NCBI GenBank assembly: GCA_025594325.1
Contig: JANHCV010000008.1
Coordinates: 558,001-622,000 of the forward strand
Direction of reading: 5' to 3'
Source of the DNA: Blastocladiella emersonii ATCC 22665
Lineage: Eukaryota > Blastocladiomycota > Blastocladiomycetes > Blastocladiales > Blastocladiaceae
Length of the DNA: 64,000 bases
This document shows positions 1-10,117 of this stretch, piece by piece. The notes below the pieces were generated by a model. The model was not told the DNA's origin. It saw nothing but the letters and a program-made list of their open reading frames with translations, and made no database searches. The stretch's first letter is position 1. Each line of letters opens with the position of its first letter. The position numbers were made by a program, and so were the translations under genes.

Positions 1-76
1 CCTCGGTATTGCCAGCTCGAGCGTCTACATCAAGCTCAGCTACGCGTGATACAGTGTTTTCTTTCGCAGCTCAAGC

Positions 77-571
77 TTGTTCCTCCTTCCTTATTTGAGA
101 GCAAAAGTCTTCGACTACCCGCCCGTGGAAGGCTCAGCGCTAAGCTCAGCTCAAGTCGCCCCAGGCGACGCACCAGCTCGATCGCAAGCACGCCCCCAGC
201 CCATCAAGCACAAAAGGCCCGAAGCCCATGACCCAATATGCGCGCTTTGCCGGTTCCTCGTACCATTCGATCACAAGGTCATGGTGCCGCACCATCTCAA
301 AGACTGCAAGCGGGTGCGTGACCCTGGCCCAGCGATCCTGGCCATCAATCACGGTCTTCGCGTCGCGCGTATTCGGCTCTACCACGCCGATGGGATGCTC
401 GCTGCCGGAAACAGACTTGAGGCCCGTATTCGCTTCCTTTTGGGCGACCTTCGAACGAAGAAACACATCCACGAGTCGATTTCGCTCGCCGTTGCGTTCT
501 TCGAAGCGATCCTAATCCTCGACCCCAAGGTCATTGAGCGGATCTGGCGGAGGCTCTGTGACATGGTCTAA
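77..571 (+). pseudogene. C-terminal fragment of Gag-like/zinc family protein
   Basis: An open frame with no ATG at its 5' end; it may be the last exon of a gene starting before the window, or a remnant. It carries the family zinc module: CALC, 13 residues, then H-x4-C (HHLKDC), at about residues 55-77 of the frame. A helical C-terminal domain follows and ends in the family signature ERIWRRLCDMV. The Gag-like central domain seen in sister genes is absent. Function unknown. The assignment rests on matching the C-x2-C...H-x4-C spacing and the IW..LC ending to the copies at 849-3077, 3609-4994 and 60675-62153. Confidence 0.55.
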
Positions 572-848
572 CGTGTCGAGGACGAGAATCGCCACTTGTG
601 CTGTGTCTAAGGAATAAAGGCATCGTTTGTGATGATTCAAGGACCTTCGCTACACGCACGGACGTCAGAACTTTAATGGATAGCAGGAAGCCTACAAAGG
701 TACAGCGAGATCCGACTCGAGCCGCGAAAATCGACGCGCTCGCGATGTGTGGCTGCGCCACACACGTGCATAGAAGTGGTGTCGTTGGAGGGCAGGCGTG
801 GCGAACCTATCGGCCGTCAATCCGACCTCGCTTCCCCGTCGAGATTCA

Positions 849-3077
849 ATGAATAGCTCCCATGTAAATCAACCTCCACTTGCTGCATATTGCTCGCCGA
901 CGGTCATGGATCAGCCAGACGTGCCCGCTTTGATCTCTAGCCAAACTACCGCGCTCCTCCTCCAACTGTGCAACGCGCAGAATGAGCACATCCTCCAAGG
1001 TCTCGGCCACCGTGTTTCCGGCGCACCGTTTCTGGAGACACCGGGTTATCTCCAATCGGTCGCAATCGGTCGCCCCTATCCAAGCGCTTGCGCATGACCT
1101 CGAAGGGCTGGAGCGAGAGCAAGCCCGACTTGCTGTAAGCTCGCACTTGGCACCCGCACACTCGCCGTCCCGAGGCAGGTCTTTGACCTTGTTCCCTTCT
1201 ACTATGCATAAACGGGCCAAAGAGAGTCCTCGATCGCGCAGCCCACCCCGCTCACTGTGCAAGTCACGCGCCCCTTCGCGTTCGCGCTCGCACTCGCACT
1301 CTCGTGAACGCAGTAAACGCACATATTTATCCCGATCTCGTTCCCGTTCGCGCTCTTATTCTCGCTCGCGCTCTCGCTCTCGCTCTCGCTCTTGTAAACG
1401 CAACAAGCGCAGATCGTTACAGCGGCCACGCTCTCGTTCTCGTTCTCGTTCTCGTTCTCGTTCTCGTACTTACTCAAACTCGCGGCTTAGGCCACGATCA
1501 TTGAGCCGCTCGCCGACTCGTGCGACTCGAGCTGCACTACACTTGAGCACAGTAACGCCGGGTTTACACCGTTTGCAACCCTCAAACTTGGAACCCCCAT
1601 CGGCTATCAAGCCGCAAGCTGCACCGGACCGTCCTGGTCACGTCGAACCAAAGTGCGCCTTCTGCCAGCGCATCGTCCCTTTTGAGCGCCTACGCTTTGC
1701 GCCACACGTGTTTTCCAGGCGCCCTCGAGTGCGCGATCCGGTGAAAGCGGCAGAAGTCATCCACCTAGCTGCCCGTGTTGCGCGCCTTCGGTTGACTAAG
1801 GACGACATCGTCCCCTCCGCCAACTTGATTGAGGGCCCGTTTGGTCCAAAATCGCGTCAGAACGCCACGTCAGAACAGAACCGTGAGAATGACCTCATTC
1901 CGCTCCAGCCCGTTCTGCTCATAACCGTGACCCAAACGTCATCGCCTCATTTCATTCTCACACTCGCTGAGAACGCTCGCTGCGACCCGACGAAAGCGCG
2001 CTCGAGCTGCACACTGCCCCAGTAACCATCGCTCACCTTCATACACTCGTTTTTCGTTCACCATCAGCACTCGCATCAGCGAATGGAGCGCGTTCCGCTC
2101 AGACACGGTCCTTGCGCTAGGTCTCGCTTCTATTCTCCACCTCCTCGCCAGGATGGACTCGTGCGCTCCTAGATTAACCTTTTAACTACGTTGAGGACTA
2201 GCTAGACGACGCCTTGAGGGTGTACGTGGCCGTTTCGTGGTCAGTGCTCGCATGAACGACGCGACGCGGTCAGCAGTTTCACTCAACGTCTCTCAGCACT
2301 TGCAACATCGCGCGGGGAGCAGAAGGTCTTTCTTTCACTTGTGACGGACTCAACAAGGATATGCGTCTTCTACGCATGTCAGAGCGCACTGTCGTCGCCA
2401 GGGACGCTAACTTTCTTGAGCTTGGGAGACGCATCAGGCGTGCCATCAAACAGCTGCTGAGGGCCATGGCGCGCGCTCCGCCTCGAAAGGAAACGTAGCG
2501 AACGATGTATCTCGACGTTGGTCATTTCGTACGCGAACGAGTGGTGCGCGGCCTGACGGACGAAGGGGAGCGAGAGAAGCGCGACGGAGTAGAAGCTTAT
2601 GCACGGCAGTTCTCATACAAACGCGAGGGCACCTCGCATTTTCTTTCAGGGACTGCTTAGAGGCACAGCAACCGTTGAGGAACCCGCTGGTGGGGCGAGT
2701 ATACTTTTTTGGCGTGAGGGGAAGCAGGTATTGAGGGGAGAAGTGAACGACAGAACGGTTCAGGCGAAAATGAGCAGAACCGGTCAGCCACGCGAGAATG
2801 GACCAAACACTCACTCAGCCTCAGAACGAGTTCTGACGTCAGCCCCGTTCCGTCAGAATGAGAAAATGCGTGGCTGAATCGTCAGAACGCCGTGGACCAA
2901 ACGGGCCCTGAGCACGTTCGAATCTTCCGCGACTTGGTCCACGCCTCGAAACGCCAAAGTGATGCGAATTCGCACGCGTTTCTGTACCTCAATGCGTGGC
3001 TTACACTCGAGCTTGCCGATCTCCGGCGAATCTGGGTCAAGCTGTGTGAAACGGTGTTGTACTGTCGGACGGGTTGA
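849..3077 (+). pseudogene. SR-rich zinc-module family gene, split by a MITE
   Basis: ATG at 849 opens a frame resembling the N-termini of sister genes, but the SR-repeat part (about 1200-1520, long Arg-Ser runs from TCTCG-type microsatellites) is in another frame, so a shift or unseen intron lies near 980-1100. The zinc module follows (CAFC near 1656, then H; the last Cys is replaced). At 1832 the frame is broken by the element 1833-2908. After the element and one TGA target copy are removed, codons ATT GA|G CAC join without a shift to 2912-3077, which encodes the family C-terminus (DLRRIWVKLCETV). The insertion therefore postdates the coding state of that part. Function unknown. Confidence 0.6.
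1833..2908. mobile_element. Non-autonomous PIF/Harbinger-type element (MITE), 1,076 bp
   Basis: Left end GGGCCCGTTTGGTCC and right end GGACCAAACGGGCCC are perfect inverted repeats, flanked by the direct 3-bp duplication TGA (1830-1832 and 2909-2911). Subterminal GTCAGAACG motifs recur at both ends. No transposase frame is present. The termini match those of the Harbinger copy at 53676-56120 (GGGCCCGTTTGGTTC), so that type of transposase probably mobilised it. It interrupts a family gene (849-3077). Confidence 0.85.
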
Positions 3078-3608
3078 GAAGAGGGCAGAGACTCATTGTG
3101 TCCACGTTTTTGGTTGCCCCACTCTGAACAAGAAATTCTTGGTTTTCACTGCATTAATTCGAGGTCTGAAATATGAAGCCACCAAAGTCCAAGTCCTAGG
3201 AAACGAGAGTGCTCCTTGGACTCACAGCGACCTCGAGCAACTTTCGAGACGCGTCGCGAAATCACGTTTCAATCGCGTGACAGGCGCGAGACGCGTTTTA
3301 AGTTCGGGCCCGCAAAAGCTCTTGGTTCGAGCATTCCACCAGCTAGTGCTTTCCGAGTTACACCAGATTGACGGGGAAGTTGATTGCCGCTTCATCCAAC
3401 GAAAATATCATCGCGTCAGGATTTACGTGTCATGTTCGCCGCGTGTCTCCCGCTGCGGACGTACGCATGCATCGGTCCACGCGCATCTCGCGCACGGATA
3501 GCTGCTTCTACTGACGCAAATTAGCTCCCATCACCCCCGTATAGATACCATCATTCCCTGCAACCCCGCGCAATCTCACAGCTGCCCGGGAAACCGAAAC
3601 CACCGACG
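3078..3608. other. Intergenic region
   Basis: No convincing gene. The long open frame at 2959-3501 is an offset frame with no family resemblance. The stretch presumably holds the 5' region of the gene at 3609. CGTGTCTC near 3441 resembles part of the E-box/MCB module found elsewhere, but no CACGTG follows it. Confidence 0.4.
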
Positions 3609-4994
3609 ATGCATCAACAAACCGCTGCGCCCCAGTCCGCCGCCTCGGCACCTCCTGCCGTCCCGTCGCCCGTCTCGGAGAAGGAGCGCCTCGATGGCCT
3701 GCTGCAGCAACTCATGAACCTGCGGCTCGGTGCCGTCCGCAAGTCGGCCTCATCCGCAGCCGCCGTCCGTCCCGATCATGCCTCGCAACCGCGCCCGAGC
3801 ACGCCTCTGTGCACGCCGCGCACCGGGCTCACCCGCCTCGACTCCACCGTCGAGCAGGTGTGCGGGGTGTACGCACGGCTGTCGCCCCGGTCGCCCACGC
3901 CCACGCCCACGCGCGACGCGCGGTCCCGTTCCCGCTCGCCCGTCCGCTCGCCATCGCGCTCGCGGCCGAGCACGCCCCACTTCGGGTTCGACATCCCGCA
4001 CTCGTGCCCGTTTCCACAGCCGCAGTCGCGGTCCCGGTCTCGCTCGCGCTCGCGGTCCCCGCCGCCCGCCCGTTCGCCGCGACCTCCGAGCGTCGCTGCC
4101 TCGCCGCCCAAGTCGTCGCCGTCGAAGTCGCCGCTCACCCGCCGCCTCTCCGCGTCGACCTTCGCCTTCCCGCCCGAGCCCACGCTCACGTCGGTCACGG
4201 GCCGCCTCGCGCTGATCACGTTCCTCGACGCGGTCGCGCAAGACTCGGGTCCGGGCAATCTGGCCCGCGGCCTGCTTGGCGCGCGGTCGCGCATGCCGTT
4301 CCGCGCGTACTCTAACGTGGCCCTGTTTCTGCGCGACGGCATGGACGACATGGCGGCGCGCGTCACGTCGCTCAACGTGCTCACGTCGCTGCGCCAGCCC
4401 GTGTGGTTCGAGGCGTGGCACACGCTCTCGCGCGACGTCGGCAAGTCGGTGCGCGCGTTCGCCGCACGGTTCCTGACCGCCGCGGTGCCGGTCGTTGGCG
4501 AGGCTGAGATCGCGCACCTGCCGCAGGTCAAGCGCGTGTTTGTCGAGATGTCGCTGCGCGAGGTCAAGGCGTGCCGCGCGGTCATGTTCGCTGCCGAGCA
4601 CGCCGTGTGCGGGTTCGCCCGGCTCGTCGAGCTCGTTGAGATGCAGGCGGCGGGCGACACCGAGTGCCAGTTCTGCGCGCGGATCACGCACATCTCGGCA
4701 GCCCATCGCACGCACCGCGCCGAGGGGTGTGGGCGGTCGGCCAACCTGCTCGGGATCGCGAACCGCATCAAGAAGGGCATGGCCGCCGCATCGGTCGTCG
4801 TCGCGGGCCGCGTCGTGGGCGACGATGAGCGGCGTGCCGACGTTGAGCGCGTCCTGTGGGAGCTCCGCGCGTGGTGCGTGCTGCACGGCGCGCTCGCGGC
4901 CAACCCGGCGTGCGTCGCGGCCCAGTACCTTGACGGGTGTGTGATGTTCGAGGACGCGAAGCTGCGCGCCGTCTGGGACCACGTGTGCATGTAA
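3609..4994 (+). CDS. SR-rich, Gag-like/zinc-module family protein (461 aa)
   Basis: Intact single-exon gene starting MHQQTAAPQ. Order of parts: a short helical N-terminus (about residues 25-45); a Pro/Ser/Arg-rich segment with SRSRSRSRS runs (about 100-160); a helical domain (about 196-345) with a retrotransposon-Gag/capsid flavour (W-F-E-A-W, then a V-R-A-F-A-A-R-F helix, then a KRVFVEMSL helix); a zinc module CQFC-x12-H-x4-C (about 353-375); and a C-terminal helical domain ending AVWDHVCM. SR repeats suggest nuclear or RNA association, and the Gag-like plus CCHC-like layout suggests domestication from a retroelement; both are inference. Neighbours on both sides belong to the same family, which indicates tandem duplication. 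Confidence 0.8.
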   Translation: MHQQTAAPQSAASAPPAVPSPVSEKERLDGLLQQLMNLRLGAVRKSASSAAAVRPDHASQPRPSTPLCTPRTGLTRLDSTVEQVCGVYARLSPRSPTPTPTRDARSRSRSPVRSPSRSRPSTPHFGFDIPHSCPFPQPQSRSRSRSRSRSPPPARSPRPPSVAASPPKSSPSKSPLTRRLSASTFAFPPEPTLTSVTGRLALITFLDAVAQDSGPGNLARGLLGARSRMPFRAYSNVALFLRDGMDDMAARVTSLNVLTSLRQPVWFEAWHTLSRDVGKSVRAFAARFLTAAVPVVGEAEIAHLPQVKRVFVEMSLREVKACRAVMFAAEHAVCGFARLVELVEMQAAGDTECQFCARITHISAAHRTHRAEGCGRSANLLGIANRIKKGMAAASVVVAGRVVGDDERRADVERVLWELRAWCVLHGALAANPACVAAQYLDGCVMFEDAKLRAVWDHVCM

Positions 4995-5007
4995 AGGGTG
5001 CGGTATT

Positions 5008-5748
5008 ATGTTCAGTAGAGTAAATAAAGGCGGCTTCGAGCAAAGTTCGAGACATGAGGCCATCAGGGGAAGAAGACATCAGCGGTCCAGCAGTCACGGT
5101 CGGCGACACAGGACGCGCCGCGGGCACGGCATCGCCCTCGCTCTCCATAAACACATGCCCGACGAGCTCGCCCGCAAAACCGTATTTGAGGTGGTTGACC
5201 CGGATCGCCGCAGGAGCGATATCAACGACTGGATTAATCTCACACGTGATCCCAACGAGTCAATCGACGATTTCGCAACGCGGTTCGAGAAGTGCCTCGA
5301 CCGCGTGGCTTTGAAAGCTCTCCTCGCCGAGCGGCTGCACGTGCGGTTCGCGTTCGTTGAAAAGGCCCTTACAGGCCGCGTGAACGAGGCTGCTATCATG
5401 TCGGTCCGCAACGAAGCGGGCCAGGTCAACGTCACGCTGGCGAGCCTGGTCGAGTACGTTCGGCAAGCGGAACGTGACCCCGTCCAGGTAATGCCGCACG
5501 AGTCCTCGCTCGTGTCTTCTTCGTCAGCGCACTTTCCCGCAGCGGCTCAATCCGGACAGGGCAAAATTGAAGGCGAGAAGTGCGAGTTTTGCTCCCACAT
5601 CGAACGCTTCCACCGCCGCCGTCGTATTCTCGCGCACCGCACGCCCGACTGCGACCGCGTCCGCTGGCCGCGCGAAATCGTCGAGGTGATTGATCACGCA
5701 CTTTGCCTCGCGCGGATCCAGCTTGCGCCGGCAGACGTGGATCGTTGA
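5008..5748 (+). CDS. Gag-like/zinc family protein, short or decayed copy (246 aa)
   Basis: ATG at 5008 lies only 13 bp after the stop of the preceding paralogue. Residues 1-48 do not resemble the family and may be a remnant read out of frame. From about residue 49 (HKHMPDELARK) the Gag-like helical domain is clear (W-I-N-L, then DDFATRFEKCL), followed by a Ser-rich linker and the zinc module CEFC-x14-H-x4-C (about 191-214). The C-terminal helical domain stops early at HALCLARIQLAPADVDR. It is either a truncated member or a pseudogene still open over most of its length. Confidence 0.6.
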   Translation: MFSRVNKGGFEQSSRHEAIRGRRHQRSSSHGRRHRTRRGHGIALALHKHMPDELARKTVFEVVDPDRRRSDINDWINLTRDPNESIDDFATRFEKCLDRVALKALLAERLHVRFAFVEKALTGRVNEAAIMSVRNEAGQVNVTLASLVEYVRQAERDPVQVMPHESSLVSSSSAHFPAAAQSGQGKIEGEKCEFCSHIERFHRRRRILAHRTPDCDRVRWPREIVEVIDHALCLARIQLAPADVDR

Positions 5749-6309
5749 ACTGACTTGCATGTACGCGTTCGAAACGTCTACGATAAGCTTTGCGCTTCGA
5801 AACAGTCCCACAGGGGGGTCCAGCGCGCGGTCGCAAACCTCGAGGCGTGCCTCGTTCTTGGGCCCAGTGAGCTCGCGCGGGTTTGGGATTGGGTGTGTGA
5901 CGTGGTTCCGATATCGAGGATTTGAATGGATTGTAACAAATGACTAGTGTTGTTGTAGCATGATGGGTTTGGCCGCGGGCGCTCACGGGCTGACGTCCGG
6001 GGGAACCACGAATACTCTTGGACAACGGGGCCCGTAAGAGCCAGGCGGGCGCGGCATCGACTCGTACGTCTGATGCGCGACTGGTGGCCTCACAACGTGA
6101 CTCGACGAGATGGCCGGCGACGCGACGCGACGCGAAATCATGTGTGCGTCACGTGTTGCGGTCCGAGACATTCTGCGGCGAGGCTTTCGCGTTGGTCGCT
6201 CCAGCCGCCTCGCCAGGGGTCCTGCCCTCGCCGCGCCCTCGGCCCCTCCCCCTCATCCGCTCCTCTGACCCACTCGCGGAGGTCATGCCAACGACCCAGA
6301 CTCGCTGCA
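5749..6309. promoter_or_regulatory. Intergenic region with degenerate E-box/MCB motifs
   Basis: No gene is supported. At 6095-6165 there are CAACGTGACTCG, several GACGCG repeats, ATCATGTG and GTCACGTG, which resemble scrambled forms of the E-box plus ACGCGT module seen upstream of other genes here. It lies 140-210 bp before the ATG at 6310, so a promoter role for that gene is likely. Confidence 0.4.
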
Positions 6310-8481
6310 ATGCATCACTACACGAACCTGGCGCCGAACGCCGGGTGCCCGAGCGTGCCGACCGAACCGCTGCTCCCGCCCGCGCCGCCGCAATCGGAGC
6401 ACGACGCGCTCCTGTCGCTGCTCAACGCCCGCGTCAGCTGTATCCGGGGCGGCATCGCGCTCCGGTTCGCCGCAGCAAAGGGCGTCGAGCCGCCCGCTTG
6501 GGGCCAGTTTGACCATGGGCCCAGCCTGCCGGAACCACCACATGTTCCATCGACGGCCGAGGAGGTGGACGCGAAGCCTGCGCGCCGGCAAGCTTCGCTT
6601 TGTGTTGTATCGGACTCGGAGGACGATGTCGACGAGGACGTGCACGAACAGCCGGTGCTGACCCGCGCCGAGTTCGATGCGCCATGTCTCAACCGCCAAT
6701 CCCGCTCGAGAACGCGCTCCCGCTCTCCACCGACTGGCCGCAATCCGTCCCCGTCTCGGTCTCGGAAACGCACACGCTCGCCCGATGCGCGCGCCCATCG
6801 CGCCCGTTCTCGGTCCCACTCTCCCGTCGCCACCCGCTCGTCGTCGCAATCGCTATCACGGGCATGGGAGCGTCGGGCGCGCCCCACTCGAGCGCGTCCT
6901 CGTGTGTCCGGTCGGTCTTGCTCGCGCTCCGCGTCGAGGTCGCGCTCCGTTTCCGTCTCGGTATCTCCCTCCCCCGAAACCGCACCCCGCGTTCTCGTCT
7001 CGTCGAGCAGGCCTTCCTCGCCGGCACCTGTCGCCGTGCAACCCGCACTAGATCCGGTTCCCGTGTCGCCCGTCCGCGCCGAATCGCCAGTCGCGCCGGT
7101 GTTTTCGCCCTTGCAGCCCGCGCTCGACGAACATGCACCGTGGATGTCCTCGGATCCCCTCGCGTCATTGCCGCCCGCGGTGCAGCAGCAGCAGCAGTCG
7201 CAAAACCCGTGGCTCACGTTTTCACACCGCCCACCTGCTCCGCCACCCGCTGCGTCGCACCCTCACCCCCAACACCCTCACCCGCCGCCCGCCGCATCGT
7301 ACCCGCACCACTCACACGCGCACGCGCACGTGCACGCGCACCGCCCAGTGCCCGTGCCGTGGTCGCACGCGCACCGCCCAGCGCCCGTGCCGTGGTCGCA
7401 CGCGACGCGCTCCGAGCCGTCCGCGGACCCATACCGCTTCCCGAGCAACAGCGACATCATCAAGCTGACCATGACCGCGTCCTTCACGCTGCCCAACATC
7501 GTGCTCAACACGGCCGCGGGACAGGCGACGCTCGTCGCGTATCTCGACGCCGTCGTGGCGCTGCTCGGCGCGGGCAACCTCGCGCGCGGGATCATCCTGG
7601 GCCGCCGCCGCATCGCCCCGCAGATTTACTTTGACCTGGTCCTCTTCCTGCGCATGGACATGCCCGACGACGTGGCGCGCGCCGCGGTGCTCGGGATCCT
7701 CGACCCGGCACGCCGGCCCGCGTGGCTCGCTGACTGGCGCGCGCTCGCGCGGGTCCCCGGCGAGCCGATCCAGGCGTTCGCGCAGCGGTTTCTCGCGACC
7801 ATCGCGCCCGCCGTCACCGAGGACGAGGCGGGGCGGTTCCCGCAGATCAAGCAGGTCTTCATCGAGCGCGCGCTCCTGCTCCCGCAGCACCGCGACACCA
7901 TCTCGCGCGTCGGCAAGAACACGACGCGGTTCTTTGCCGAGCTCGTCGATATCATCGCCCAGTACGAGACCGCCTTCGGCCCGTCGCCCGCGCCACCGCC
8001 GCTCCCGCCCGTAAACCTCGCGCACGTCGTCGCCGACCCGATCCCACGCGCCGCGAGTCCACCACCACCACCGACTGCACCATCCCCGCCCCCGCCGCCG
8101 TCCGAGCTCGCAGAGTCCGTGATCGTGTGCCGGTTCTGCGCGCACCTGACGCACCTCCCCGCGAGCGACTGGTTGCACGCCGCGGGCGCGGCGTGCCCGC
8201 GGTCGCGCAACGTTCGGGTGCTGGTGCACTTTCTCGAGCACGGGATCCGCGCCACGCGCATGCGGCTCAACCCGTACGACGACCGCGCGAGCGACAGCGA
8301 GGTCGCGCGCCGGCTCGCGGGGATCGCAAGGAAGTTGCGTGGTGTGCCGAGGCAGCGACAGAACGACGCGGTCCGGCTCGCGGGGGATTACTTTGCTGCG
8401 TGCGCTGAGCTCCCGGCGGAGGTCAAGCGCACTGTGTTGAGGATGGTGACCAAGGTCGAGATTGGGAAGGAGGAGACGTGA
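6310..8481 (+). CDS. SR-rich, Gag-like/zinc-module family protein (723 aa)
   Basis: Largest and best-preserved family member. I chose ATG 6310 (MHHYTNLAP) because it aligns with the start of the gene at 3609; the open frame extends further upstream without similarity. Layout: helical N-terminus (about 35-60); acidic stretch (DSEDDVDEDV, about 98-115); SR/SP-rich region (about 128-250); Pro/His-rich linker with PVPWSHAHRPAP-type repeats (about 300-375); Gag-like helical domain (about 390-555) with LADWRALARV, an AFAQRF helix and a KQVFIERALL helix; Pro-rich spacer; zinc module CRFC-x12-H-x5-C (about 606-628); C-terminal helical domain. Function unknown; nucleic-acid binding is plausible from the zinc module and SR tract. 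Confidence 0.8.
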   Translation: MHHYTNLAPNAGCPSVPTEPLLPPAPPQSEHDALLSLLNARVSCIRGGIALRFAAAKGVEPPAWGQFDHGPSLPEPPHVPSTAEEVDAKPARRQASLCVVSDSEDDVDEDVHEQPVLTRAEFDAPCLNRQSRSRTRSRSPPTGRNPSPSRSRKRTRSPDARAHRARSRSHSPVATRSSSQSLSRAWERRARPTRARPRVSGRSCSRSASRSRSVSVSVSPSPETAPRVLVSSSRPSSPAPVAVQPALDPVPVSPVRAESPVAPVFSPLQPALDEHAPWMSSDPLASLPPAVQQQQQSQNPWLTFSHRPPAPPPAASHPHPQHPHPPPAASYPHHSHAHAHVHAHRPVPVPWSHAHRPAPVPWSHATRSEPSADPYRFPSNSDIIKLTMTASFTLPNIVLNTAAGQATLVAYLDAVVALLGAGNLARGIILGRRRIAPQIYFDLVLFLRMDMPDDVARAAVLGILDPARRPAWLADWRALARVPGEPIQAFAQRFLATIAPAVTEDEAGRFPQIKQVFIERALLLPQHRDTISRVGKNTTRFFAELVDIIAQYETAFGPSPAPPPLPPVNLAHVVADPIPRAASPPPPPTAPSPPPPPSELAESVIVCRFCAHLTHLPASDWLHAAGAACPRSRNVRVLVHFLEHGIRATRMRLNPYDDRASDSEVARRLAGIARKLRGVPRQRQNDAVRLAGDYFAACAELPAEVKRTVLRMVTKVEIGKEET

Positions 8482-8558
8482 CTCGCGATGTGGGTTGTAT
8501 ATACACTTCGACCGTTTACGGCAGTCTCTCGGCAACGGCGGTGACGCGGTGGCGAAAA

Positions 8559-8607
8559 GTGTCTCGCACCGCCACGTGATGTCTCGCGTTCCGCGCGACG
8601 CGTGTGG
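8559..8607 (+). promoter_or_regulatory. E-box/MCB promoter module (long spacing)
   Basis: GTGTCTCGCACC, then CACGTGATGTCTCGCG, then CGACGCGTG. CACGTG and ACGCGT are 19 bp apart. It lies about 240 bp before the 7TM gene at 8843 and is nearly identical to the copies at 13547 and 31885, which precede the paralogues. CACGTG is a bHLH-type site and ACGCGT is the fungal MBF (MCB) site; binding here is inferred. Confidence 0.65.
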
Positions 8608-8842
8608 CCAGAACGCCCGACGCTGTACAGAGGGGTGCCGTTGGTCGGGAGTGCCGTGGTGCGAACATCGCGAGGCGGCCAGTGAGAAGCCGATCCGGTG
8701 CGTTGAGCGGGCAAGTTCAGCCCAGAGGAATGCGATCGCAGCGAGGGTCACAAAATCAATGCCTCCCACTGAACCTGCCGTCAACGTCTGCTTCAACGCT
8801 TGACCTGAACGCGCACATTCCTAAGATATTTCGATACTCGCC

Positions 8843-10117
8843 ATGAATCTCCCCGACTTGCTGCAAACCTCGCCGTTCTGTGACTGGGCCGCGACAGCGC
8901 ACGCGTTTGATGCGAATACGGCCAAGCTGTTGCAGGTCTTCCACCTCGTGGCCCTCATCGCCGCTGCTGCAACGCTTCCCTTCGCGTACTACACTTGCTA
9001 CAGTTACTTTATCCGTCAACGCCGCCGCTTCTTCGCACCACGAACCGCCGATTCGGCGCGCCTCAAGCCGATGCCAAATGAGTGCTTCATTGCTGGGTTC
9101 ACCGCGGTAATGCACACATTTGTCGTTTGGCATTTGCTCATGTACTTTAACGCGGGCTCGCCGCTCCTGCGCCACTTCGTCCAAAACTTGCGCTACTCGG
9201 TGGCCGTGGTCGGGTGCATCCTGTACCTCGTCGGGTTCCTGTCGAGCATCCCGTCTGGCGCCGCGACGATCGCTTCTGGGTTCGCTCAGGACCGACTGCC
9301 CAGCTGGAAGCGGCTTCTGCTCGCAGTCCCGGTGCCAAAGCCCAAGGCCATGAACCTAATCTTGCTGTACTCCCTCGTCGTACACCTGATCACGGCCAAC
9401 GGGATCGCGATCGGACTGGGGCTTGCAACGACGTGGGCGGAAGCGCGGATCTGGCGGGCTGCACTCTGGACGGTATGGAGCGTTTTCACCGGCTTTCTCG
9501 CGCTATCCCTCGCCTTGTTTGGCGTGCAGCTCCTTGTCATCGTGGACGCTAACGAGCGGCACCGCATCACGACCAAGGTCTCGTCTCGCCCAGAAAGCCT
9601 CATTGCGATCAAAGAGGAGAAAGCCGCGGCGACCCCCGACCCTCCAATCCAGAAAACGGCGGCCATGTCGCAGTCTCCAAGCATCGGCGCCGCCGCGAGC
9701 TCTCTGATCCGCTCCTTGCGGTCCAACAGCCAGGATCAGTCGGCCAGCCGCTCAAACCCAGACGATTCGCCTGATGCCCAGTCCCTCCGACGCGCTCGCT
9801 CGTTCAGCCTCAAGCAACTGCGCGCAGTGATTGCTGCGACGGTGATGCTCTGTAGCTGCTACGTGCTAATCAACGTCATGACCATGGTCGCGCTCGAGCT
9901 GATGCATACCTACGCACCGACCTTGAAAACGCTTTCCAGCGACATGCTGTTCATGATTCCCGCCTTGTACCACATCGTCATGGGCCCGGTCGCAGGATTC
10001 TTCGTCTTTGTCGGGTTTACGGTCGTGATTGTGTTTACGAGGCCGGCGTTGCCCAGCTCGGCGTCTCTAGCGAGCTCCGCTAGTGCTGTGCGATCGCGGT
10101 CGAATTCGAACCAGTAA
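8843..10117 (+). CDS. Seven-transmembrane protein, family copy 1 (424 aa)
   Basis: Intact. Hydrophobic segments at about residues 30-52, 85-105, 115-138, 170-195 and 203-230, then a roughly 90-residue Ser/Lys-rich cytoplasmic-type loop, then two more near 325-350 and 372-398. This 5+2 layout with a long fifth-to-sixth loop and basic tail is receptor-like. Conserved blocks shared with the paralogues include FCDWAATAHAFD near the start, RQRRRFFAPRT, LKPMPNECF, FLSSIPSGAATIASGFAQD, the VIVDANERHR motif after TM5 and GFTVVIVF in TM7. The tail is Ser/Arg-rich (SRSNSNQ). Ligand and signalling role unknown. First of three tandem copies. Confidence 0.8.
   Translation: MNLPDLLQTSPFCDWAATAHAFDANTAKLLQVFHLVALIAAAATLPFAYYTCYSYFIRQRRRFFAPRTADSARLKPMPNECFIAGFTAVMHTFVVWHLLMYFNAGSPLLRHFVQNLRYSVAVVGCILYLVGFLSSIPSGAATIASGFAQDRLPSWKRLLLAVPVPKPKAMNLILLYSLVVHLITANGIAIGLGLATTWAEARIWRAALWTVWSVFTGFLALSLALFGVQLLVIVDANERHRITTKVSSRPESLIAIKEEKAAATPDPPIQKTAAMSQSPSIGAAASSLIRSLRSNSQDQSASRSNPDDSPDAQSLRRARSFSLKQLRAVIAATVMLCSCYVLINVMTMVALELMHTYAPTLKTLSSDMLFMIPALYHIVMGPVAGFFVFVGFTVVIVFTRPALPSSASLASSASAVRSRSNSNQ

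Noticed and set aside
3750-5063. Two long minus-strand frames of 400-440 codons
   Set aside because: Shadow frames of the family gene at 3609, with Arg/Ala-rich composition from GC bias.
7312-8796. Minus-strand frame of 494 codons
   Set aside because: Arg-rich shadow of the 6310-8481 gene.
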